From: Heracleum sosnowskyi
Taxonomy: Eukaryota > Streptophyta > Magnoliopsida > Apiales > Apiaceae
Direction of reading: 5' to 3'
DNA length: 64,000 nt
Assembly: GCA_030848705.1 (NCBI GenBank)
Contig: JAUIZM010000012.1
Location: 3,660,679-3,724,678 of the forward strand
The position numbers and the translations under genes are program-made. Numbering within the stretch: position 1 is the first letter of the stretch; the number at the start of each line of letters is the position of its first letter. The notes beneath the pieces are model-generated. The model was not told the origin of the DNA. It searched no databases and worked only from the letters and a program-made list of their open reading frames with translations. Positions 21,349-34,700 of the stretch are shown in pieces.

Positions 21349-24300
21349 ATGGCACCTATAGTCAAGCTTATGTCTGCTGGAGGGTTCATCTATGAGAAGA
21401 ACAACTCCATCCCTTTTGTTGTCAAGGAAAACCCGAACAGCCTGTTCTTCAAAATGATGGATTTCATGAAGAATTGCAAGTTGAGCTATGCAATGTTTCA
21501 CTCTACACCACTCTACAATGAGATAATCGAGGAAATTTGGACCTCATGTGAGTATAGTGGAACAAACTGCACACTACAATTCACCCTTCAAGGTAATGAG
21601 TACATAGTTAATTCTGATGTTTTGCAAGCATGTTTACATATTCCTGATAATAACTGTGATGCTTTGCCTACTAACACTGAAATAACTACCATGCTAAATT
21701 CTATAAACTACTCTTTGCCTACTGATAATCTGGGTAGAATAATTAGGAGAGGTTTGGTTAGGGAATACAGTTATTTAGCTGATGCATTCATTAAGGTCTT
21801 TTCTGGAAAGATTAGTAATTTTGATGCATTAAGTAACTCTATGTTAATTCTCCTAACCATGCTTCTAAATGATAGATATCACAACTTTAGCACCCAACTT
21901 ATGTATGAAATTGGTGCTAAGTTGGGTGACAAAGCAAATAGGAAGAAAAATATCTATTATGCTAGGTTTCTGATGATGTTGGCTAACCATGTTAGTCCAG
22001 CACCATTAGTTATCTCTAACCCTAATGCCAGGTTCGAGTGCTTTGTGCAAGAAAAGAGAGTATTGACAGACATACTGAGGCTGAACCACAATGGTGATGT
22101 TCCAGTGGTGTATCTGCCAATCATTGAGGTAACTACTACTATCCCTGTTAGTGTAGCTAACTCCTCTACTGTTTTACCTTCCAATGTTGCTATGGAGTCT
22201 GTAGCTGTGACCCAACAGGCTTCTACCCTAGCAACAAAACCTAAATCAAAGAAATCCTCCAAGCCAACCTCAGGTGCTTCTCAAAAGGCACCTGTTGTAA
22301 AAACTACCACACAACCTAAGGGGAGTGAGTCTGGAGTTGTAAGAGGTGAGGGAAGGGGTGAACATCAAAGAAACCCCAAGGATAAGGAAGGACAGGTTAG
22401 TGTGTACCAGCCAAGCCCCATTGTGTCTTCCCAACAAGGCACAATGAGTAAAATGGATTTAACCACAAGTCTAATTGCATCCTCCCAAAAGGATGTGATT
22501 ATTGAAACAAGCTCTCCACCAAGAGCACAGTCCAAGAGGGTAAGGGACACTTCAAGCCCAAAGTCTACATTTTCCCAATACCAAAGGAGAGTGAAGCAAA
22601 AGTCCAAGGGTACACAGGGTGCACACACACTGGAAGCAACACTTCCAGTTTCTCAAATTCAGTTTGATGTAACCCCTATCATTTCTCTGGGGTTACAGTC
22701 CCATTCTCTAAACATCAATCTTGAATTATCTCCATCAAATTCACCAACTCAATCTTTAGATGTGGACATGATCCATACATCTATTCCTGATTCTCCAACT
22801 CTAATCTTGGAGAAGCCCCACTCTGAAGCTGGTGGCCATCACTTGTTAAGTGATTTGTTGGGCCATCAACCAATTTTTCCTGAAGTTGCAAGGGGATCTG
22901 TGGACCAATCTTTAAAATCAATCACCACAGACTCTACTGTAATTTCTCATTCTCAAAGTGCTTTCTTGACTTCATCAACGAAACAGTCTATTTCGTTGAC
23001 AAGTGTTTCTCCATCAACGGTATCCATACCGTTGACAGTTCAAACTACCATTCCGTTGATAGTTCACTCTGCACCTTTAATTGAAAATCAAGTTGTTCCC
23101 ACAACTAGTGCAGATGATCTAGTGGTAGTTGAGACACTTCTAGGACTGAGAGGGAGTGAAACTGAGAGGCTGGCTTGCAGCCAGGCAAAAGGAGAGAATG
23201 TGAGTGAGAGGCTGGCTATTTCTTCCAGCCAGGCAAAAGGAGAGATTGAGAGTTCCACCTTAGAAGGTGAAGGTGAGGGTGTGAGAGGTGTGAGCCATGG
23301 GGAGCCCATGATGCAAGAACAGAGTGGAGAGAGAGAAGGGACTACAGGCGAAATAAGGATGGAAGCAGCCATTGCTAATGAGTTAATGGAGGTCAGTGAG
23401 GGAGAAAGGGAACCTACTTTCCAAGAGGTTTATCAACAAACTCTGGATAGTATTTCCCTGGATCCTGAGACCTTTACTCATCCTGTGCCAGCCTATCAAA
23501 TTATGGCTCAGCAGGGCAATGTGGAGGCAGAAAGGTCACTAAATCTAATTCATACAACTGCATCAATGCAAAGAGCAAAGGATGCCCTGACCAATCTACC
23601 TTCAGGAGCTGCAGCAAGTGGAGAATTTGAGTTTTCTGATGCTGAGGACAGCTATGGTGATAATCTACAGGTGGCCACCACTTCACAGACTGGGACTTCT
23701 GTGGTGCCTCCTACACCAGGCTGGCTTTCTCAAGGTATGCATGGTAGAGCCACTCTAGATGCTGCTATCTCCAGGCAGTACAATGAAGCCTACTTAGCTC
23801 ATGAGTCTGCAAATGCAAGAGACAAGAAATTCTACAAGGCCATCATGGATTCTCTGGAAATTCAAAGGCTACAAATGATGCAGACAAGGATTGAGGCTAC
23901 AGAAATCAAGGACTCTATTAGCAATTTCAGGGATGCTAACTACAGGATGATGGATGAAAAGCTCCCTCTTCTCACTATGTCCAAAATGAACAGGTTTCTC
24001 TCTAAGGAACCTGAAGTGGCTACCTCCTTGAAGACTCTCTCTTCTAGAGTGGACAAGGTGGAAGCTACTTTATCTCAAATGCAAAAGGAACAGGAGAAGC
24101 AGACTCAACTTTTGGCCCAGCTAGTGGCAGCTCAAGGACTCCCAGTTGTCTCTCTTGATGATAACAAAAAGGGGGAGAAATCTCAGGAGCTAACCATTCA
24201 AATCACAAAGGTGCTGGTCCCAACCATCACATTACCACAGGAGCCACTAGCAATGGGGGAGTTTGGAAAGAAGAATAAGGATAGCATTGACTTGATCCAG

Positions 24301-24593
24301 GAAGCTTCTATGAGGATACAACTTGCAGCACAGATCAAAGATCATTGGTCCAACATAGAAGCAAGGTTCAAGAAAATTACTGAATCTTCAAAGACAGATC
24401 AGCCATCAACAAATGCAATGGTGACTGCACAAGTGGAGCCACAGTTCAAGAGCTCTTATGCTATAGAGCCCCTTCTACATGGAGTCATTCAAGGACCAAG
24501 AAAGGAGAAAGGACAAACTTCATGCATTAGGGATGTGGAAGAAGCTACATTACAAAGAAGCTTATCTCCCAAGTCTCCTGCTAAACCAAAAGG
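21349..24593 (+). pseudogene. Element B third ORF (ORF3), 3'-truncated
   Basis: ATG 21349 opens a frame of 1090 codons, of which about 1081 are native; the last residues before TGA 24619-24621 come from out-of-frame gag after the rearrangement. Residues 1-260 look globular (Trp/Tyr/Cys-containing, with TLQFTLQGNEYIVNSDVLQ). They loosely recall plant mobile-domain or Transposase_32-type folds, but this is not a firm match. About 270-790 is Ser/Thr/Pro/Gln-rich, and about 820-925 is coiled-coil. I see no signal peptide and no convincing membrane segment, so the name envelope-like used for SIRE ORF3 is not supported here. Element A's copy shows that the intact protein would have about 410 more residues. 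Function unknown. Confidence 0.75.
22975..23035 (+). repeat. Two inverted word pairs inside ORF3 (element B)
   Basis: The first pair is TCAACGAAA (22975-22983) with TTTCGTTGA (22991-22999). The second is TCAACGGTAT (23014-23023) with ATACCGTTGA (23026-23035). Both pairs are perfect dyads although their inner bases differ, so the arms changed together. The same two pairs are in element A at 33391-33415 and 33430-33451. Confidence 0.85.
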
Positions 24594-25414
24594 CAAAACT
24601 TGTCTCAGAATGGACTATTGAAGATGTTGCAGAAATCCATAAAGATAAAAGAACCATGAACATTCTGTTTAATGGTTTGGAGCTAGAGATGTTTGACAAT
24701 GTCATAAACTGTACATCCTCCAAAGAAGTATGGGACACTGTTAGAACTCTCTGTGAAGGAACTCAGCAAGTTAGGGAAAACAAAATGCAGCTCCTCATAC
24801 AACAATATGAGCATTTTCATTTTAAAGCTGGTGAAACCCTAAATGACACGTTTAGTAGGTTTCAGAAGCTTTTGAATGGATTAAAGTTGTATGGGAGGAT
24901 CTATCAAACCAAGGATTCAAACCTTAAATTTCTTAGAGCTCTTCCAAAAGAATGGAAGCCTATGACTGTTTCTCTCAGAAACACTCAAGAGTACAAAGAC
25001 TACACTCTTGAAAGGCTTTATGGAACCTTGAAGACATATGAGTTGGAAATGGAGCAATATGAAGAAATTGAAAAGGTACAGAAGAAAGGTGGATCTATTG
25101 CATTGATTGCATCTGTGAACCAACTGGAAGATGACAATGAAGAAGCTGCAAAGGCCACAACTAGTCGAGCTAGTTGTAGGAGTGATGTTAGCAAGGGTAA
25201 AGGCAAGATGACAGAAGAAGAAGAACCAGAACCAGTCAACTTGGATGACTTAGATGAGATTGATGAACACATTGCTTTTATGTCAAGAAAATTCTCTAAG
25301 TTCAAGTTCAAGAGAAACTCAGAAGCTAGGCCACCAAGGAGAGACTTTCAACCCAGCAAAAGTAACTGGATTGAAAAGTCTAAATCTAAATGTTTCAATT
25401 GTGGAATGCTTGGT
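24594..25414 (+). pseudogene. Duplicated fragment of element A gag
   Basis: An exact copy of 13104-13924, encoding KLVSEWTIEDVAEIH through CFNCGMLG. It is joined to B's third ORF at a CAAAACT microhomology and continues into a B LTR. It lacks a gag start and the rest of the zinc knuckle, and is a by-product of rearrangement, not a gene. Confidence 0.93.
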
Positions 25415-26412
25415 TGTTAGGAATATGTTGTTCTTGATGATAATTATAAAAACACTTAGTAGATTTTGTATTAAGTTATTTTGTAACTGTCAACGGAATA
25501 GCATGCTTTGCAGTGTTTCGTTGACAGGAAGCTCATCAACGAAATGAGTGATGTAGCAATTGCACTGTACATTACTTCATAGTTTGATATGCAGTTTGTT
25601 GAGTACTAGATAGGTTTTCTAAGTCATGTTGACTAAATGGTTAGATAGGCAAAATAGGTTGGTTAATTGTAAATATTTAGTGCCTTGTAATTTTGCCTAA
25701 GTGAAGACATGTCAACGGAATGAAGATTACTCTATCAACGAAACAAGGAAGCTCATCAACGAAACAAAGAATAAAGCTATCAACGAAACACATCTCTATG
25801 CCATCAACGAATCATTATTGCTTTTCTATACAATTGACAAAGTGATAGTGACAGGTTCCTGACAGATCAAAAAGGAGATGTGGAAGTGTACTTTGCATTG
25901 GAAACCATTAAAATGGACATGGGGAATAAGGAAACATCCCAGTTTCCAATTGGGCTCTTGGGAGTGATCATAATAAGCATGAAGTCAAAAGCAAGGATCT
26001 CCAAGGACCACTGGACAAAGGGATGAAAAGCAAACTATTGGCGGTTACTCATTGTACTATTAGTGTAGCCAAAAATAGGGTTGTAAACTTGGGTTTATAT
26101 AACCAAGTGTAGCAGTTACTTTATTTTAGTAAGTGAAGAAAAACAAAGAGTTTGTATTAGCTATCTTTGAGAGCATTTTTCTTCTCTACAACCTTGTAAC
26201 TGAGCAGCTGTGTACTTTTGTATCACAGATTATTTCCGCAATAAAAACACTTCAGTTGGATCATCAAACAATCCAACTGAATTATTTATATCTTGTGTTT
26301 TTATTTATTCAGTTCAGTTTTATTTTATAAAGTGTTTTAGTTTTAAGAAAATATCAAGAATTGTATTCAACCCCCCCCTTCTACAATTCTGTTAGGTCAT
26401 TTGGGAATAACA
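25415..26412 (+). repeat. Element B right LTR
   Basis: 998 bp, apparently identical to 13925-14922, with the same 8-C run. It is followed by the TTGGT duplication and the rest of A gag. Unlike a normal 3' LTR, it is preceded by A-gag sequence and not by a polypurine tract. Confidence 0.93.
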
Positions 26413-26417
26413 TTGGT

Positions 26418-27873
26418 CACTTTGCTGGGGACTGCAGAAAGCCCAAGGTTGAGAAGGGCAACAGGAAATTTGAGCCTGTTGATTATAAAAAGAAATACTT
26501 TGAACTTCTCAAGCAAAAAGAAAAGGCTTTCATGTCTCAGGAGTATGATTGGGCTGGTAATGGTGAAGATTCTGATGATGATGTTGAGTATGTCAACTTG
26601 GCTCTTATGGCTAACAATCATGAGTAGGAAGCAAGCTCCTCAAGCAACCAAGTAACAATTACTAATCTTTCTGAGCTCTCTAAAGAGGAATGTGATAGTG
26701 CAGTAAATGAAATGTCTACTGTACTATATAATTTACGTGTTACTCTTAAAATCACTTACCAAAGAGAATTCAAGAATAAAAGAGACTAATTTGCTCTTAA
26801 GTGATAGGAATGCAATGTTAGAAGCACAACTCATTGATTTTGAGAAAATGAGGTGTGTTAGTAGGGATGCTAAGAAAGAACTTGAGAACGTGTTAGAAAG
26901 GGAAGAAATTCTTAAAACACAACTTGAAATAGAACAAAGTGTGATTGCTAAATGGAAAGATGCCAGGAATGTTGCTAACAACATCATTAATGTTCAAGGT
27001 ATGGAATCTTTCTGTGAACAATCATGGAAAAAGAACAAAGAGAAGCTAGGGTATGTTGGTGAAACCTTAGAATCAGAAACAGAGTCAACAAACAACAATG
27101 ATCATTTGTTGAAGGTTGATATGTCAACGGAATGCAATGTTTCGTTGACAGATGAACCATCAACCGATCAGGCTGTTTCGTTGACAGAGAAAAGAAAAGA
27201 AGAACTCACTAGACTTAATAACAAGTATGGTCCTGTCACCAAGAACTTTGTTCAAGGTGAGTCTAGTAAATCAAAGAAAGTTGAGAAGCCTGTTGAGAGA
27301 GCTAATGTAGGTCACTTGTCCAACAAGCAATTGAAAGATAAGTTAGAGAATGTTCAAGTTGAGCCTAAGGGAAATAAAAAGAATAACGGGAATGGCAAAG
27401 TAGGGATTAACAAACACAACAATTACACACCTGATAAATATGCTCCTAGAAAGACATGTGTCAATTGTGGAAGTGTTAGTCATTTATCTACTAACTGCAA
27501 ATCTGTTAAGAAGACTGCTAAAGTGAAAATGTCTAAGCCTGCAATGAATGGTTCTATGCCTACAATGCCTGTTATGCCTAACATGTTTGCTCCATATGCA
27601 CAATTTCAAAATCCATATGCCAGCATGCCATTTGTGCCTAGTCCATACATGAATATGTTTAATGTGCCACAAATGCCATGGAATATGAATAACATGTTTG
27701 TTCCTCCAACTATGCATGATGTGAATGAAAATGTGAGCAACCCTCAGAAATCAACACCAAGGGTAAAGATTGATTTAAATCAATCTGAGCCCAAGGTGAA
27801 AAATGATATAAAAGGAAAAGCAAAGGCTAACAAAACAGGACCCAAGGAAACTTGGGTACCAAAATCAACTTGA
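26418..27873 (+). pseudogene. Element A gag, 3' part
   Basis: Continues A gag from the zinc knuckle (HFAGDC) through the coiled-coil, the second knuckle (CVNCGSVSHLSTNC near 27460) and the Met/Pro-rich tail to TGA 27871-27873. Breaks relative to element B are TAG at 26625-26627 and a one-base insertion near 26750 that shifts the frame. The family words recur at 27121-27190. The -1 offset between gag and pol is the same as in B. Confidence 0.9.
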
Positions 27874-30800
27874 TTTGGTTTTGTTGTGTGCAGGGAGACA
27901 AAAGGAATCTTTGGTACTTGGATAGTGGTTGTTCAAGACACATGACTGGTGATTCTACCCTGCTCACAGAGTTTCAGGAAAGAGCTGGCCCTTGTATTGC
28001 TTTTGGAGATGACAGCAAAGGCTACACCAAGGGATATGGCTTGATTTCAAAAGAGAATGTCATCATAGATGAGGTTGCATTGGTGGATGGTCTTAAGCAC
28101 AATTTGCTTAGTATCAGCCAACTTTGTGACAAAGGATTTTTAGTTACTTTTTCTAAAGAAGCCTGTGTTGTTTCTAAAGGAGGAGACAATAATGTGGTAA
28201 TGACTGGATTCAGAAGAGGGAATGTGTACATTGCTGACTTTAGTAGCACAAGTCCAGACACCATCACTTGTCTCTTCAGCAAGGCAAGCAAGAATGAAAG
28301 TTGGCTATGGCACAAGAAATTATCTCATCTGAATTTTAAAGTTATGAATGATTTGGTGAGGAAAGATCTTGCTAGAGGAATTCCACAAGTGGAGTTCTCC
28401 AAGGATGGTTTGTGTGATGCCTGTCAAAAAGGGAAACAAAAGAAGGCATCATTCAAAAGCAAGACAGAGTCATCAATTGTCCATCAGCTTGAATTACTTC
28501 ATATGGATCTGTTTGGCCCTGTAAATGTCATGTCTATCTCAAAGAAGAAATATTGTCTTGTGATTGTTGATGATTTTTCTAGATTTACATGGACCTTCTT
28601 TTTACACTCAAAAGATGAGGCAAGTGAAATCATTATCAATCACATCAAGATGGTAAACAATCATCCTGATTTCAAAGTAAGAATGATTAGGAGTGATAAT
28701 GGGACAGAATTTAAGAATTCAAGTATGAAGTTGTTCTGTGAAGAAAATGGTATTTTGCATGAGTTTTCAGCAGCAAGGACACCACAGTAAAATTGTGTAG
28801 TTGAAAGGAAAAACAGAACACTTATTGAAGCTGCAAGGACAATGCTAGATGAATCAAAGTTACCAACTTATTTTTGGGCTGAGGCAGTTAACACAGCTTG
28901 CTTCACTCAAAATATTTATTTGATTAATCAGGCCAAGGGAATGACCCCTTATCAACTACTCAAAGGAAAGAAGCCACTATTGGATTTTCTTCATGTCTTT
29001 GGATGCAAATGCTTTGTTTTGAGGAATCAAGCTGAGCATTTGGGGAAATTTGAAGCAAAGGCAGATGAAGCAATATTTTTGGGAAATGCAGCAGGGAAAG
29101 CTTACAGAGCCTATAACCTCGGAACCAACATTGTTATGGAATCTGTACATGTTGTTTTTGATGATCTCAAAATTCAAGGTCTCTGTGATGAAGGTTTCCA
29201 TGAAAGTCTTTCTTTTGAAAATGAGGAAGGAGATCAAGTGAATCATGTTAAGGCTACTGAGAAACAGCCTAAAGTTGTTGTATCTAGCACAGATGAAAGC
29301 AGCAGTGAAGATGAAATTGCTGCATTGAGATTGAAAAGAATAGCTGCTAGCAGACCAAATGGTCATTTCGTTGACAGTCATAATGGAGGATTCGTTGACA
29401 GTCAAAATGAGAGTTTCGTTGACAGCCAAAATGGTCATACCGTTGACAGTCACAGAAATGCTTCTAGAAGTGATCAATTAGGGACAACAAACTCAGGGGG
29501 AGTTTCTCAAGGACAATTATCCAATCAAGGCAATCATGATCATGAAGCTACCTCGTCAAGAGCAAATCTTCCTCCCTCAAGGAAATGGACTAAAGATCAT
29601 CCCTTTGAACTTATTATAGGTGATGTTTCTTCAAAAGTCCAAACCAGAAGAGCAACTCAAGAGGAATGTCTATATAGCAGCTTTCTGTCTCAAGATGAGC
29701 CAAAGAAAGTTGAGGATGCACTTCTAGATCCAGAGTGGGTTTTAGCTATGCAAGAGGAGCTAAACCAATTTGAGAGGAACAATGTTTGGAAGCTGGTGCC
29801 CAAGCCTAAGGACAGGAGTGTCATAGGCACAAAATGGGTGTTCAGAAACAAGATGGATGAAAATGGCATAGTCACAAGGAACAAATCTAGATTGGTTGCA
29901 AAAGGCTATTCACAGGAAGAGGGAATTGATTTTGATGAAACCTTTGCTCCTGTTGCAAGACTAGAAGCAATAAGGATTTTCCTAGCCTATGCAGCCCATG
30001 CCAATTTCAAGGTCTATCAAATGGATGTGAAGAGTGCTTTTCTGAATGGGGAATTGGAAGAGGAGGTGTATGTAAGTCAACCTCCTGGTTTTGAAGATGA
30101 TGATTTTCCAGAATATGTATACTTCCTCCTCAAAGCACTCTATGGTTTGAAACAAGCACCTAGAGCCTGGTATGACACACTTTCACAGTTCCTCCTTGAG
30201 AATCACTTCACTAGAGGTACTGTAGATAAAACTCTGTTTCACAGGGTTGTGAATGGCTCTACTATACTTGTTCAAATTTATGTAGATGACATAATCTTTG
30301 GGTCTACAGATGTGAAACTTTGTCAAAAGTTTGCCAAGCTTATGCAAAGTAAATATGAAATGAGCATGATGGGAGAATTAACTTACTTTCTTGGTCTCCA
30401 AGTGAAGCAAGTTAATGAAGGCATTTTCATTAGTCAAACAAAATATATTCATGATTTATTAAAGAAATTTAACTTAATGGAATGCTGTCCTGCCAAAACT
30501 CCCATGCCTACTGCCACCAAACTTGAATTGAATACTAAGGAAAAATCTGTGGACATTTCAAGTTACAGAGGCATGGTAGGCTCACTTCTATATTTAACAG
30601 CTAGTAGACCTGATATTATGTTTGCTACATGTCTATGTGCTAGATTTCAGGCTGATCCTAGGGAATCCCATTTAGTTGCTATTAAAAGAATTTTCAGATA
30701 TCTCAAAGGAACACCAAACCTTGGCATTTGGTATCCTAGAGAATCTGGCTTTGAACTAATTGGTTATTCAGATGCATATTTTGCAGGATGTAAAATTGAC

Positions 30801-31223
30801 AGGAAAAGCACAACTGGCACCTGTCAATTCTTAGGAAACAAGCTTGTCTCATGGTTCAGCAAGAAACAAAACTCAGTTTCTACCTCCATAGCTGAGGCTG
30901 AGTATATTGCAGCTGGAAGTTGTTGTGCACAGATTTTATGGATGAAAAATCAACTACTTGATTATGGAATAAGAGTTGAGAAAATTCCTATTTTCTGTGA
31001 CAACACTAGTGCCATTGCCATTACTGAGAATCCAGTACGGCATTCAAGGACCAAGCACATTGACATCAAGTACCATTTCATTAGAGAACATGTTATGAAT
31101 GGTACTGTGGAGTTACATTTTGTTCCAAGTGAACAACAACTTGCAGACATCTTTACCAAGCCACTTGATTAATCAACATTCTCAAGATTAGTAAGTGAGC
31201 TAGGTATGCTAAATTTCTCTTAA
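27852..31223 (+). pseudogene. Element A pol, nonsense-mutated
   Basis: Same domain order as element B pol (about 95% or better by eye). TAA at 28788-28790 truncates it inside integrase, just before the catalytic Glu, and TAA at 31170-31172 removes the last 17 or so residues. The RNase H motif reads SDAYFAG where B has SDADFAG, a change next to the catalytic Asp. Protease DSG, integrase DD and RT YVDD are still readable. The 24-nt linker array is at 29367-29462. Confidence 0.92.
29367..29462 (+). repeat. 24-nt tandem repeat x4 in the pol linker (element A)
   Basis: Four units of TTCGTTGACAG plus a variable 13 nt, encoding FVDSxxxx repeats as in element B. Here the last unit retains GTTGACAG where B has GTTGATAG. 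Confidence 0.85.
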
Positions 31224-31764
31224 TTATTTCTGAGATGTTTACAAGTTAAAATGCAGCCAGAAATTTGCTATGTTTTTCTGTGAATTAATTTTCTCAGGAA
31301 AAAATAAAATTTTGTCTAAGTCAAAATTACTATGTCAACGAAACGAACCATTTCGTTGACAGTCTTAGCATTTTTCTGGGTGTTTCGTTGATAGCTCTTT
31401 TATATCAACGAAACGCAGCTTTATCAACGAAATAAGACGGGACGTTAACCGCCCAATCCTGATTCGTTGATTTAGCGCAATTAATCTGAACCGTTGAAAT
31501 TTGACACGTCCGTTACCACGATCTATACATACACCCCTGTAAGTATAAATCATGGTAATACTTTAAAGGTAACGGTTATATTTTTTAAGCCAATCCAGTA
31601 ATTTACATTGATTGTTGGATTTAATTTCTGAGAATTTTTGGGGGAGTATTTAAGAAATTCTATTTTCTTTAATTCTTTTTTACCTGTTCTCAAAAATTCC
31701 AAAGGCTTTTCTTTCTTCTTCTCTCTAACAAGCAATTCAGTTCGAAGCTTTTCTACACTCAACA
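31224..31764 (+). promoter_or_regulatory. Element A spacer between pol and third ORF
   Basis: Equivalent of 20809-21348 in B and very similar. It holds the same set of TCAACGAAA/TTTCGTTGA words, including a perfect inverted pair near 31334-31360, then the TTTTTGGGGGAG tract near 31635. No gene is visible. It may carry the promoter or splice signals for ORF3 (inference). Confidence 0.4.
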
Positions 31765-34700
31765 ATGGCACCCATAGTCAAGCTTATGTCTGCTGGAGGG
31801 TTTATCTATGAGAAAAACAACTCCATCCCCTTTGTTGTCAAGGAAAGCCCGAACATCATCTTTTTCAAGATGATGGACTTCATGAAGAATTGCAAGTTGA
31901 GCTATGCAATGTTTCACTCTACACCACTCTACAATGAGATAATCGAGGAGATTTGGACCTCATGTGAGTATAGTGGGACAAATTGCACTTTGCAATTCAC
32001 CATCCAAGGTAATGAGTATATAGTTAATTCTGATGTATTGCAAGCATGTCTACATATTCCTGAAAATAACTGTAATGCTTTGCCTACAAACACTGAAATT
32101 GTTAACATGCTAAATTCTATAAACTACTCATTGCCTATTGATAATTTGGGTAAGATTATTAGGAGAGGTTTGGTTAGAGAATACAGTTACTTAGCTGATG
32201 CATTCATAAAGGTATTTTCTGGCAAAATTAGTAATTTTGATGCATTAACTAATTCCATGTTAATTCTCTTAACCATGCTCCTAACTGATAGATATTATAA
32301 CTTTAGCACCCAACTTATGTATGAAATTGGTGCTAAGTTGGGTGATAAGGCAAATAGGAAAAAGAATATCTATTATGCTAGGTTTCTGATGATGTTGGCT
32401 AATCATGTTAGTCCAGCACCATTAGTTATCTCTAACCCTGTTTCCAGGTTTGAGTGTTTTGTGCAAGAGAAGAGGGTTTTGACAGATATCCTGAGACTTA
32501 ACCACAATGGTGATGTCCCAGTGGTGTATCTGCCCATCATTGAGGTAACTTCTTCTAACCCTGTTAGTATAGTTGCTACTTCTATTGTTTCCCCTACCAA
32601 TGTTGCTATGGAGTCTGTAGCTGTGTCCCAACAGGCTCCTGCCCAAGCAGCAAAACCTAAATCTAAGAAATCCTCAAAGCCAACCTCAGGTGCTTCTCAA
32701 AAGGCACCTGTTGCAAAAACTACTTCACAACCTAAGGGGAGTGATTCTGGAGCTGTAAGAGGTGAGGGAAGGGGTGAACATCAAAGAAACCCCAAGAATA
32801 AGGAAGGAAAGGATAGTGTGTCCCAACCAAGCCCCATTGTGTCTTCCCAACAAGGCACAATGAGTAAAATGGATTTAAACACAAGTCTAGTTGCATCCTC
32901 CCAAAAGGATGTGATTATTGAAACAAGCTCTCCTCCAAGAGCACACTCCAAGAGGGTAAGGGACACTTCAAGCCCACAGTCTACATTTTCCCAATACCAA
33001 AGGAGAGTGAAGCAAAAATCCAAGGGTACACAGGGTGCACACACTCTGGAAGCAACACTTCCAGTTTCACAAATTCAGTTTGATGTAACCCCTATTATTA
33101 CTCCGGGGTTACAGTCCCATTCTCTAAACATCAACCTTGAACTATCTCCATCAAATTCACCAACTCAGTCTTTAGATGTGGACATGATCCATTCATCTAT
33201 TCCTGATTCTCCAACTCTTATCTTGGAGAAGCCCCACTCTGAAGCTGGTGGCCATCACTTGTTAAGTGATTTGTTAGGCCATCAACCAACTTTTTCTGAA
33301 GTTGCAAGAGGATCTGTGGACCAATCTCTAAAATCAATCACCACAGATTCTACTGTAATTTCACTTTCTCAAAGTGCTTTATTGACTTCATCAACGAAAC
33401 AGTCTCTTTCGTTGACAAGTGTTTCTCCATCAACGGTATCCATACCGTTGACAGTTCAAACTACCATTCCGTTGATAGGTCATTCTACACCCCTTATTGC
33501 AAATCAAGTTGTTTCCACAACTAGTGTAGATGACCTGGTGGTAGTTGAGACACTTTTAGGTTTGAGAGGGAGTGAAATTGAGAGGCTGGCTTGCAGTCAG
33601 GCAAAATGAGAGAATGAGAGTGAGAGGCTGGCTATTTCTTCCAGCCAGGCAAAAGGAGAGACTGAGGGTTCCACCTTAGTAGGTGAAGGTGAGGGTGTGA
33701 GAGGTGTGGCCATGGGGAGCCCATGATGCAAGAAAATAGAGGGGAGAGAGAAGGGACTATAGGAGCAGCAAGGGAGGAGGCAGCCATTGCTAGTGAGTTA
33801 ATGAGGGTCAATGAGGGAGAAAGGGAACTTACTTTCCAAGAGCATTATCAACAAACTCTGGATAGTATTTCCCTGGATCCTGAGACCTTTACTCACCCTG
33901 TGCCAGCCTATCAAATTATGGCTCAGCAGGGCAATGTGGAGGCAGAGAGGTCACTAAACCTAATTCATACAACTGCATCAATGCAAAGAGCAAAGGATGC
34001 CTTGACCAATCTATCTCCAACAGCTGCAGCAAGTGGAGACTTTGACTTTTCTGATGATGAGGACAGTGTTAGCACAAAATCACGCAAGCGCACGTGGTCA
34101 CAAGTAATATACGAATAAGTCAAGTTCGTTCCCACAGAGATCTAATGAGGTGTTCAATTCAATTAATGTACCTATGCAACAATGTATGATTTTTATCCAC
34201 TACTAAGACAATTAACAATTTGGGTTTGATTATCTAAAATTAACTAGAGAACAAATTATTAAACTAAGAATTAACTAACTAAGAGGATTAAAATCGATTT
34301 ATGTATATGAGAATAAAACATGGGATCCTAACTTCATTAAGTACTTCATTCAGAGTCTTTTGTCTTTAATCAATGCATGTGACGGTTGTGAAAACTAATC
34401 GGATAACACAAAATCAGTACACGCTACCTTTCAGTATACGTATACCAAACCACTTAAACATCCACAAAATAGATAGAAGTTAAGCAGACACCAATTATGC
34501 TTAGACCCTATATGTCTATAAGATTTGAAAACATAACGGTTTAACGAGCAAGTTATCCATTCAGATTACATAGGGCAGGTAAGATGGTTAAAATCACCTA
34601 CGAATCATGCATGACAAACATACATAAACCTATGCTAGCATGGCAAGTTCCAAACCTCTATATCCACTTTCGCATTCAATAGAGATTAACAAACAATCTT

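Larger units (their letters stand above)
13925..26412 (+). mobile_element. Element B: SIRE-like copia inserted in A gag, rearranged
   Basis: It starts TGTTAGG at 13925 and ends AATAACA at 26412, with the 5 bp duplication TTGGT (13920-13924 and 26413-26417). It carries PBS, open gag, open pol and the N-terminal 1080 or so codons of the third ORF. At 24593/24594 the sequence jumps into an exact copy of A-gag (24594-25414) followed by a B LTR (25415-26412). The ORF3 tail and polypurine tract are therefore missing. The simplest reading is microhomology-mediated unequal exchange followed by LTR-LTR recombination. An assembly error must be excluded. Confidence 0.9.
24594..26412 (+). repeat. Exact 1819 bp direct repeat, right copy
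   Basis: Right copy of 13104-14922 at a constant offset of 11490. See the left copy for the content. Confidence 0.93.

Noticed and set aside
21349..24621. ORF3 as a true envelope protein
   Set aside because: No signal peptide, convincing membrane span or cleavage site is visible; position after pol alone is not evidence.
24479..25420. A 313-codon gene spanning the B ORF3/gag junction
   Set aside because: The first part is out-of-frame ORF3 and the rest is a duplicated gag fragment; no start or promoter supports it.
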